The notes under the pieces: generated by a model
The model's input: the letters and a program-made list of their open reading frames with translations, nothing else
What the model was told of the DNA's origin: nothing
Database searches by the model: none
Source of the DNA: Chersky-806 sp036502405
Lineage (GTDB): Bacteria; Actinomycetota; Acidimicrobiia; IMCC26256; JAENVU01
Assembly (NCBI GenBank): GCA_036502405.1
Contig: DASXYP010000003.1
Coordinates: 1-19,069, forward strand
Length of the DNA: 19,069 nt
Direction: 5' to 3'
In this document: positions 8,848 through 15,176 of the stretch, piece by piece
How the letters are laid out: each line of letters opens with the position of its first letter
How positions within the stretch are numbered: the stretch's first letter is position 1
Translations under genes and position numbers: made by a program

Positions 8848-9938
8848 TGGTCCGTCGGGTCGCCATCGTCGGTGCCGGGCTGATCGGGGGCTCGATCGGC
8901 CTCGCGCTGACGCGCGCGGGTGCGGTCGTGCGGGGCCTCGACGCGGACCCGGAGCGGGCCGAGGCCGCGGTGGCGATGGGCGCGATGGCCGACGTCGCCA
9001 CCAGCATCGTCGACGTGGTCCACGGCGCCGACGTCGTGATCGTGGCCACCCCGGTGGGCACGGTGGCCGAGGTCGTGATCGAGGCGCTCGACGCCGGCGC
9101 GGCGGTCGTGACCGACGTCGGGTCGGTGAAGGCGCCGATCCTGCGCGAGGTCGAGCAGGCGCGCCCCGAGCTCGCGCCCCGGTTCTTGGGTGGGCACCCG
9201 ATGGCGGGCTCGGAGCAGGACGGCCTCGAGGGGGCGGATGCCGACCTGTTCGCCGGTGCGACCTGGGTCCTGACCCCGACCGGGCGGACCGCCCCCGATG
9301 CCCACACCGAGGTGCGGAGCCTGATCGCCGAGCTCGGGGCGGAGATCATCGAGGTGACGCCCGGGCACCACGACGCGATGGTGGCGGTCGTGAGCCACGT
9401 GCCCCAGCTCGCCGCGACGACGCTCATGGACGTGGCCGCGACGACGGGGGAGGAGCACTCGATCCTGTTGCGGCTCGCGGCCGGGGGCTTCCGGGACATG
9501 ACCCGCATCGCGGCGGGCCACCCCGGCATCTGGCCGGACATCTGCATCGCGAACCGAGACGCGATCGTCGCCGGACTCGACGACTACTTGCGCGCGCTCG
9601 CGGTCGTGCGCGGGTTCGTGGCCGCGGGCGACGGGGACGCGTTGCTGCACGTGCTCGAGCGGGCCCGTTCCGCCCGGCGCAACCTGCCCCGTCGCGCCGG
9701 CGTCGAAGGGCCGCTCGTGGAGCTGCGGGTCCCGGTGCCGGACCGCCCCGGCGTGCTGGCCGAGATCACGATGCTCGCCGGCCGGCTCGGCGTGAACATC
9801 GCGGACCTCGAGATCGCGCACTCGATGGAGGGCGAGGCCGGGGTGATCGTCATGGTGGTGCCCGAGGACGGGGTCGCGGCGTTCGAGGCCGGGCTCACCG
9901 ACGCGGGCTACCACCCGGCCCGGAGCGCGCTGCCATGA
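8847..9938 (+). CDS. tyrA: Prephenate dehydrogenase with C-terminal ACT domain
   Basis: Oxidises and decarboxylates prephenate to 4-hydroxyphenylpyruvate for tyrosine synthesis, with NAD or NADP. The 363-residue protein has a Rossmann dinucleotide fold beginning VAIVGAGLIGGSIG (glycines at 9-15), then GGHPMAGSEQDG (115-126), and an all-helical dimerisation region with HHDAMVAVVSHVPQLAA. A C-terminal ACT domain spans about 291-360 (ELRVPVPDRPGVLAEIT), which in related enzymes binds tyrosine for feedback control. The GTG at 8847 overlaps the aroH stop. The stop TGA at 9936-9938 overlaps an ATG that begins the first 68-bp repeat copy instead of overlapping aroA directly. Confidence 0.94.
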   Translation: MVRRVAIVGAGLIGGSIGLALTRAGAVVRGLDADPERAEAAVAMGAMADVATSIVDVVHGADVVIVATPVGTVAEVVIEALDAGAAVVTDVGSVKAPILREVEQARPELAPRFLGGHPMAGSEQDGLEGADADLFAGATWVLTPTGRTAPDAHTEVRSLIAELGAEIIEVTPGHHDAMVAVVSHVPQLAATTLMDVAATTGEEHSILLRLAAGGFRDMTRIAAGHPGIWPDICIANRDAIVAGLDDYLRALAVVRGFVAAGDGDALLHVLERARSARRNLPRRAGVEGPLVELRVPVPDRPGVLAEITMLAGRLGVNIADLEIAHSMEGEAGVIVMVVPEDGVAAFEAGLTDAGYHPARSALP

Positions 9939-10075
9939 GCGAAGCGCGGAGCGGGCACGAAGTGCGGAGCGCGGAGCGGCCCCGAGCGGCGGAGCGGGGA
10001 GCATGAGCGAAGCGCGGAGCGGGCACGAAGTGTGGAGCGCGGAGCGGCCCCGAGCGGCGGAGCGGGGAGCATGAG
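9935..10075 (+). repeat. Tandem 68-bp direct repeat in the tyrA/aroA junction
   Basis: Two copies, 9935-10002 and 10003-10070, differ at one base (C9965 against T10033), and the first five bases (ATGAG) recur at 10071-10075 as the aroA start. Each copy begins with ATG and encodes a 23-residue peptide beginning MSEARSGHEV. Its TGA overlaps the next ATG: 10004-10006 within the ATGA at 10003, and 10072-10074 within the ATGA at 10071. The tyrA TGA likewise overlaps the first ATG. Inside each unit a shorter motif, CGAAG(C/T)GCGGAGCG, occurs twice. No coding function for the peptides is claimed. Confidence 0.95.
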
Positions 10076-11372
10076 TGGCGTGACCCTCGGTGCCGAGCTC
10101 GTCGTGCAGGGTGGGCGGCCGTTGCGGGGGCGGCTCCGGCTGCCGGGCTGCAAGGGGATCTCCCACCGCGGCCTGCTCCTCGCCGCGCTCGCCGACGGCC
10201 GGACCCGGCTCGAGAACCTGGCCGACGGCGAGGACGTGGGCCGGACCGCCGGCGCGCTCGACCGCCTCGGGGTGCGGATCGGGCGCGACAGCCGGGTCGC
10301 GACGATCGCGGCGCACGGCGTCGGCGGGCTGCGCGAGCCCGAGACGGTCATCGACTGTGGGAACTCCGGCACGACGATGCGGATGCTCGCCGGTCTGGTG
10401 GCCGGCCGACCGTTCCTCTCGGTGCTCACCGGTGACGACTCCCTGTCGCGCCGGCCGATGCGTCGCGTCGTCGCGCCGCTGCGGGCGATGGGTGCCACCG
10501 TCGACGGTCGGGCCGACGGCGACCTCGCACCGCTGACGGTGCGTGGGGGCGACCTCCGGGGTGTCCGCCACGAGCTCGCGGTGGCGAGTGGTCAGGTGAA
10601 GACCGCGCTCGTGCTCGCGGGCCTGCAGGCCGGCGGCGAGACCGAGATCGTGGAGCCGGCACCGAGCCGCGACCACACCGAGCGGATGTTGGGTGCGCTC
10701 GGCGCCCCGATCGAGCGCGTGGACGACCGGACGCTGCGGGTGCGGGCCGGGGCACCGCAGCCGTTCGAGCTGGTCGTGCCGGGCGACCCGTCGTCGGCTG
10801 CGTTCTTCGTCGTGGCCGCGACGATCGTCCCCGGATCGTCCATCGTGCTCGAGGACGTCAGCCTCAACCCGGGCCGGGTCGAGTACCTGGACCTGCTCCG
10901 AGCGATGGGCGCGCGGATCGAGGTCGACGTGCTCGAGACGCGGGTCGGCGAGCCGTGCGGGACGATCGCGGTGGAGGCCGCCCCGCTGCACGGGATCGAG
11001 ATCTCGGGGCACGAGGCGATCGTCGACGAGCTCCCGGTGCTGGCCGTGGCCGCCGCGTTCGCCGACGGGGTCACGACGATCCGCGACGCGGCCGAGATGG
11101 CGGTGAAGGAGACCAACCGGATCGGCGCGCTGGAGCAGGAGCTGACACAGCTCGGCATCGGAGTCGCAGCGCGCCCGGACGGCCTGGTGATCCGCGGTGG
11201 TGCGCCGAAGGGCGCGACGCTCAAGAGCCACGGCGACCACCGGATCGCGCTGTGCGGCGCGGTGGCCGGGTTGGCGGCCGAGGGCGAGACGACCGTGCGG
11301 GGCTGGCCCGCGGTCGCGATCTCGTACCCCGGCTTCGAGGCCGACCTGGCGCAGCTGCTGGACGCGCCGTGA
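10071..11372 (+). CDS. aroA: 3-phosphoshikimate 1-carboxyvinyltransferase (EPSP synthase)
   Basis: Joins shikimate 3-phosphate and phosphoenolpyruvate, the sixth shikimate-pathway step. The 433-residue protein has the standard length and motifs: DCGNSGTTMR (95-104, PEP region), DDSLSRRPMRRV, SGQVKTALVLAGLQAGGETE, PSRDHTERML, PGDPSSAAFF, DELPVLAVAAAF (catalytic Asp319), VKETNRI (Glu347) and SHGDHRIAL. The first substrate loop reads LPGCKGISHR (25-33 region) where most enzymes have LPGDKSISHR: Lys28 and Arg33 are kept, but the usual Asp and Ser are Cys and Gly. The ATG at 10071 is chosen; an in-frame GTG at 10032 exists only because of a base change in the second repeat copy. The stop overlaps cmk (GTGA). 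Confidence 0.95.
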   Translation: MSGVTLGAELVVQGGRPLRGRLRLPGCKGISHRGLLLAALADGRTRLENLADGEDVGRTAGALDRLGVRIGRDSRVATIAAHGVGGLREPETVIDCGNSGTTMRMLAGLVAGRPFLSVLTGDDSLSRRPMRRVVAPLRAMGATVDGRADGDLAPLTVRGGDLRGVRHELAVASGQVKTALVLAGLQAGGETEIVEPAPSRDHTERMLGALGAPIERVDDRTLRVRAGAPQPFELVVPGDPSSAAFFVVAATIVPGSSIVLEDVSLNPGRVEYLDLLRAMGARIEVDVLETRVGEPCGTIAVEAAPLHGIEISGHEAIVDELPVLAVAAAFADGVTTIRDAAEMAVKETNRIGALEQELTQLGIGVAARPDGLVIRGGAPKGATLKSHGDHRIALCGAVAGLAAEGETTVRGWPAVAISYPGFEADLAQLLDAP

Positions 11373-12040
11373 CCGAGCGCGTGGTCGCGATCGACGGGCC
11401 ATCGGGCTCGGGCAAGTCCACGGTGGCACGCGCGGTCGCCGACGCGCTCGGCCTCCACGTGCTCGACACCGGTGCGATGTACCGGTCGGTGACGCTGGCG
11501 GTCCTCGCGGCCCGGGTCGACGCGTCCGACGGGGAGCTGTGCGCGCGGGTGGCGCTCGCGTCGACGATCGAGCTCGAGGACGAGGTGGTGCGGGTCGACG
11601 GCCGCGACGTCAGTGCCGAGATCCGGGGACCCGAGGTCACCGGCCAGGTCTCGGTGGTCTCGGCGCACCCCGAGGTGCGGGCGGTGCTGGTGGCCCGGCA
11701 GCGGGCGTGGATCGAGGAGCACGATGGTGGGGTGGTGGAAGGCCGCGACATCGGGACTGTCGTCTTCCCCGACGCGCCGGTGAAGGTGTTCCTCACCGCA
11801 AGCGACGACGAGCGGGCGAAGCGCCGTCAACGGGACGAAGCCGCGGCCGACCGCCCGACCGCCGTCGCCGACATTCGCGATGCCCTCGTTCGTCGTGATG
11901 CGCTCGACGCGGGGCGCGCGACCTCGCCGCTGCGGGCGGCGGACGACGCCCTGGTGCTCGACACCACCGGGATGGCGATCGCCGACGCGGTGGCGACGAT
12001 CGTCGACCGCTTCCGCACGCGCGTCCGGGAGTCGACGTGA
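11369..12040 (+). CDS. cmk: Cytidylate kinase
   Basis: Phosphorylates CMP and dCMP with ATP. The 223-residue protein has a P-loop GPSGSGKST (10-18), the nucleotide-binding DTGAMYRS motif (about 34-41), and EGRDIGTVVFPDAPVKVFLTAS before a basic lid (RAKRRQRDEAA). The GTG at 11369 gives VTERVVAIDGPSG, a normal family start, and overlaps the aroA stop as GTGA; the open frame further upstream only shadows aroA. aroA followed by cmk is a conserved pairing in many bacteria, while in mycobacteria cmk follows rluB directly, so the aromatic genes appear inserted into that order. Confidence 0.95.
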   Translation: MTERVVAIDGPSGSGKSTVARAVADALGLHVLDTGAMYRSVTLAVLAARVDASDGELCARVALASTIELEDEVVRVDGRDVSAEIRGPEVTGQVSVVSAHPEVRAVLVARQRAWIEEHDGGVVEGRDIGTVVFPDAPVKVFLTASDDERAKRRQRDEAAADRPTAVADIRDALVRRDALDAGRATSPLRAADDALVLDTTGMAIADAVATIVDRFRTRVREST

Positions 12041-12678
12041 GCTTCTACCGATTCGCCCGCGCGGTGGTGCTGTCGCTGTGCAAGGTCGTCTTCCGGGTCA
12101 AGGTCCGGGGGACGGAGAACGTGCCACGCTCCGGTGCGTACATCGTCGCTCCGACGCACCGGTCGAACCTCGACACCCCGTTCGCCGCGTTCGTGACCAC
12201 CCGGAGGATCCGCTTCATGGCCAAGCAGGAGCTGTTCCGGCACCCGGTGGGCGACAAGCTCTTCACCGCGCTCGGCGGCGTCTCCGTGGAGCGCGGCTCG
12301 CCGAGCTCCCGGGCCGCGCTGAAGGCGATCCAGGCCGCGCTCGCCGACGGGGAGCCGGTCGCGGTGTTCCCCGAGGGCACCCGGCGGCACGGGCGCGAGG
12401 TGACCGACCTGTTCGACGGCACCGCGTACCTCGCGGTGAAGCTCGGGGTGCCGATCGTCCCCGTCGGCATCGGCGGCAGCGAGGAGATCCTCGCGAGCGG
12501 CAAGAAGCTGCCCCGCCTCCGCCGGGTCGGCGTCGTCGTCGGCCCGCCGATCGTCGCGTCGCCGGATGCGACGACGCGCAAGCGCAGTGACCTGGCGGCG
12601 ATCACCGCCGAGCTGCAGGAGGAGCTCCAACGCCTGTTCGACGAGGCGATGGAGCTCGTGGGCTACCGATCGGTCTGA
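12037..12678 (+). CDS. plsC: 1-acyl-sn-glycerol-3-phosphate acyltransferase (PlsC family)
   Basis: Likely acylates lysophosphatidic acid to phosphatidic acid at the inner face of the membrane. The 213-residue protein carries the acyltransferase motifs HRSNLD (His41, Asp46; HX4D), the block around GVSVERGS, FPEGTR (111-116), and VPIVPVGIGG. A mildly hydrophobic N-terminal stretch (about 4-20) may associate with the membrane. The GTG at 12037 overlaps the cmk stop (GTGA) and has a weak GGGAG five bases before it. cmk-plsC adjacency is also common in Firmicutes. Acyl chain and acceptor specificity cannot be told from sequence. Confidence 0.92.
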   Translation: MSFYRFARAVVLSLCKVVFRVKVRGTENVPRSGAYIVAPTHRSNLDTPFAAFVTTRRIRFMAKQELFRHPVGDKLFTALGGVSVERGSPSSRAALKAIQAALADGEPVAVFPEGTRRHGREVTDLFDGTAYLAVKLGVPIVPVGIGGSEEILASGKKLPRLRRVGVVVGPPIVASPDATTRKRSDLAAITAELQEELQRLFDEAMELVGYRSV

Positions 12679-12687
12679 GCGTCCCGG

Positions 12688-13752
12688 TCAGGGAGCGAGG
12701 TCGGCCAGCACCGTCGAGGCGTCACGGGACCGGTCGTCGGGCAGCGAGTTGCGCGCCGCGCCGGGATCGACGGTCGCACCCAGCGCGCCCGCGAGCAGGT
12801 TCACCAGCGCGGGCAGCAGCTCGCGCAGCTCGCGCGGCGGCGGGAAGTACTCGTCCTCGTCGGTGACGTTGACGAGCTCGACCCCGTCGGTGGGCGCGAG
12901 GTGCTCGATCACCTGCTCGACGAGGTCCTCGGGTGCGCTGGCTCCCGCGGTCACGCCGACGACGGACGCGTCGCCGAGCACCGTGAGGTCGAGCTCCTCG
13001 GGCCCGTCGATGCGCAGGACGATCGGGCAGCCCGCGGTCGTCGCGACCTTCGCCAGCGCGACGGTGTTCGAGGAGTTCGCGCTGCCGATGACCACGACCG
13101 CGTCGGCGCGCGCCGAGATCTCGGAGAGCGCGGCCTGCCGGTTGGTCGTGGCGAAGCACAGGTCGTTGCGGGTCGCGGTCCAGAGCTCCGGGAACTCCTC
13201 GCGGGCCCGGTCGGTGATCCCCTCCCAGTCGTGGAGCGCCAACGTGGTCTGGGCGAGCAGCGCCACCTTGTCCGGATCCGCCACCGTGTCGAGCATCGAG
13301 TCGACGTCCGCAACGTGCTCGACCAGGCGGATCGACTCGGGGGCCACGGCCAAGGTGCCGACGGCCTCGTCGTGGCCCGCGTGACCGACGTAGAGGATCG
13401 TGTAGCCCTTGCCGGCCCGGACCTTCGCCTCGTGGTGGACCTTGGTCACGAGCGGGCACACCGCGTTGACCACGAAGCGGCCCTTGGCCCGCGCCGCCTG
13501 CACGACCTCGGGCGCGGAGCCGTGGGCCGAGAGCATGAGCGGCATGCCGGCGGGAACGTCGTCGATGTCGTCGACGAACACCACGCCGAGGGCCTCGAAG
13601 CGCTCGACGACGAGCCGATTGTGGACGATCTCGTGGTAGCAGTAGACCGGCGGCTCGAAGATGCGCACCATCCACGCGAGCGCCTTGATCGCCATCTCGA
13701 CCCCGGCACAGAAGCCGCGGGGCTGGGCGAGGAGCACCTTCTTCACAGCCAC
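12688..13752 (-). CDS. ispH: 4-hydroxy-3-methylbut-2-enyl diphosphate reductase
   Basis: Last enzyme of the methylerythritol phosphate pathway; reduces HMBPP to IPP and DMAPP with an iron-sulfur cluster. The 354-residue protein has the three cluster cysteines Cys15 (QPRGFCAGV), Cys99 (NAVCPLVTKVH) and Cys199 (DLCFATTNRQ). It also has HEIVHN, SAHG, GHAGHDEAVGT (His127 and Glu129) and GSANSSNT. The GTG at 13752 is chosen over longer in-frame options because a TACCCT box lies exactly 6 bases upstream and the family normally begins a few residues before KVLLAQPRGFCAG; a second GTG two codons later is possible. Residues after about 310 are a variable tail. Its 3' end is 9 bases from that of plsC. 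Confidence 0.95.
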   Translation of the reverse strand: MAVKKVLLAQPRGFCAGVEMAIKALAWMVRIFEPPVYCYHEIVHNRLVVERFEALGVVFVDDIDDVPAGMPLMLSAHGSAPEVVQAARAKGRFVVNAVCPLVTKVHHEAKVRAGKGYTILYVGHAGHDEAVGTLAVAPESIRLVEHVADVDSMLDTVADPDKVALLAQTTLALHDWEGITDRAREEFPELWTATRNDLCFATTNRQAALSEISARADAVVVIGSANSSNTVALAKVATTAGCPIVLRIDGPEELDLTVLGDASVVGVTAGASAPEDLVEQVIEHLAPTDGVELVNVTDEDEYFPPPRELRELLPALVNLLAGALGATVDPGAARNSLPDDRSRDASTVLADLAP

Positions 13753-13758
13753 CGGCCA

Positions 13759-13764
13759 AGGGTA
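13759..13764 (-). promoter_or_regulatory. -10 box TACCCT, leaderless promoter of ispH
   Basis: On the minus strand TACCCT is followed by 6 bases and then the ispH GTG at 13752. It lies only 20 bp from the divergent DUF512-gene box, so the two polymerase footprints would overlap. Confidence 0.55.
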
Positions 13765-13784
13765 ATGCCGGCCCGATCCACCTC

Positions 13785-13790
13785 TAGACT
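13785..13790 (+). promoter_or_regulatory. -10 box TAGACT, leaderless promoter of the DUF512 gene
   Basis: TAGACT followed by 6 bases and the ATG at 13797. The whole ispH/DUF512 gap is 44 bp, which leaves no room for a leader on either side. Confidence 0.6.
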
Positions 13791-13796
13791 CCGACC

Positions 13797-15176
13797 ATGC
13801 CGCCCGCACGCGTCTTGGTTGTCGCGCCCGAGAGTCCGGCCGCGCGCGCCGGTGTGGAGGCCGGTGACGAGGTGCTCGCACTCAACGGCGAGGACCTCCG
13901 CGACGTCATCCGGTACCAGGTGCAGGCCGACGAGCCCGTCGTCGAGGTGGAGCTGCGCCGGGGTGGTCTGGAGCGCCGGGTCCTGGTCGAGAAGGCGCCG
14001 GGCGCGCCGCTCGGGCTGGAGCTCGAGAGCGCGGTGTTCGACCGGGTTCGCACGTGCGACAACCACTGCCCGTTCTGCTTCATCTACCAGCTGCCGAAGG
14101 GCATGCGCCGCAGCCTGTACCTGAAGGACGACGACTACCGGCTCTCGTTCCTGTACGGGAATTTCACCACCCTGACCCGGTTCACCGAGGCTGACCTGGA
14201 GCGGGTCGTGACCGAGGGCCTCGGGCCGCTGTACGTGAGCATCCACGCCACGGATCCCGAGGTGCGGTCCGCGCTGCTGCGCAACCGGCGGGGCGCGACG
14301 AGCCTCCGGTGGTTGGCCGCGCTGCTGGACGCGGGTGTCCAGGTGCACGGTCAGGTCGTCGTGTGCCCCGGGGTGAACGACGGTGCGGTGCTCGACGACA
14401 CGCTGCTCGGCATCCTGGACCGGTTCCCGCGCCTCGAGACCGCGGGGGTCGTCCCGCTGGGCGTCAGCCGCTTCAACCGCGAGCCCGACATGCGACCGCA
14501 CACCCGGGCCGAGTCCGAAGCGGTGCTCGACACGATCTCGCAGTGGCAGACGCGGTACCTCGCCGCGCTCGGCCGACGGCTCGTCTTCGCGGCCGACGAG
14601 TACCACCTCATGGCCGGTCGTCCGTTCCCCGAGGTCGCGGAGTACGAAGCGATCGCGCAGCACGAGAACGGGATCGGCATGGCGCGCGTCTTCGAGGCGG
14701 AGGTGCGCGCCGCGGTCTCGGGGGCCGCGGTGGAACCGGTCGGGACGCGCTCGGGCTTCTTCACCTGGGTCGACGGTGCCCCGCCCGAGGGGTACCGCGC
14801 GCCACGCACAGGATTGACCGTCCAAGACGCCCGGCGCCACGCGGGGGAGCGGAGCCCGATCACGGTGCTGACCGGCACCTACGGCGAACGGGTCCTCGCC
14901 CCGCTCCTCCCCACGCTCTCCGAGCACGCCGGAGCCCGGGTACGGCTCCTGCCGGTCGAGAACCACTTCTTCGGCGGGAACATCGGGGTGACCGGGCTGC
15001 TCACCGGCGAGGACGTGACCCGGGCGCTGGGGACCGTGGACGCCAGGGACCGTGTGCTCCTTCCCGACGTCGTCCTGTCGAACGACCGCTTCCTTGACGG
15101 CTCCTCGGTCGACGACCTGCCGAGGGCGGTGGAGGTCGTCGGCACCGACGGCGCGTCGCTCGTGGCCGCGCTGTGA
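13797..15176 (+). CDS. PDZ-radical SAM protein with DUF512 domain
   Basis: Uncharacterised radical SAM enzyme of the DUF512 family. Residues about 1-65 look like a degenerate PDZ domain (ESPAARAGVEAGDEVLALNG). The radical SAM core follows with the cluster motif CDNHCPFC (Cys87, Cys91, Cys94; C-x3-C-x2-C) and YVSIHATDPEVR, GQVVVCPGVNDG and VVPLGVSRFN. The C-terminal DUF512 part (about 260-459) contains DEYHLMAGRPFPEVAEYE, QHENGIGMAR, LTGTYGERVLAPLL and ENHFFGGNIGVTGLLTGED. The 459-residue length is usual. The reaction is unknown. der starts inside the stop codon (GTGA), and as I recall DUF512 genes lie near der in Clostridia as well, hinting at ribosome-related work. Confidence 0.9.
   Translation: MPPARVLVVAPESPAARAGVEAGDEVLALNGEDLRDVIRYQVQADEPVVEVELRRGGLERRVLVEKAPGAPLGLELESAVFDRVRTCDNHCPFCFIYQLPKGMRRSLYLKDDDYRLSFLYGNFTTLTRFTEADLERVVTEGLGPLYVSIHATDPEVRSALLRNRRGATSLRWLAALLDAGVQVHGQVVVCPGVNDGAVLDDTLLGILDRFPRLETAGVVPLGVSRFNREPDMRPHTRAESEAVLDTISQWQTRYLAALGRRLVFAADEYHLMAGRPFPEVAEYEAIAQHENGIGMARVFEAEVRAAVSGAAVEPVGTRSGFFTWVDGAPPEGYRAPRTGLTVQDARRHAGERSPITVLTGTYGERVLAPLLPTLSEHAGARVRLLPVENHFFGGNIGVTGLLTGEDVTRALGTVDARDRVLLPDVVLSNDRFLDGSSVDDLPRAVEVVGTDGASLVAAL

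Noticed and set aside
9935..10074. The two 23-codon frames as real peptide genes
   Set aside because: Their composition comes from an internally repetitive DNA unit, and nothing shows selection on the peptide. They are described only as part of the repeat.
8802..11429. Very long minus-strand open frame opposite tyrA and aroA
   Set aside because: High GC content removes stop codons from the antisense frames. The translation is Arg/His/Asp-rich with no domain, and the plus strand holds two complete enzymes with all motifs.
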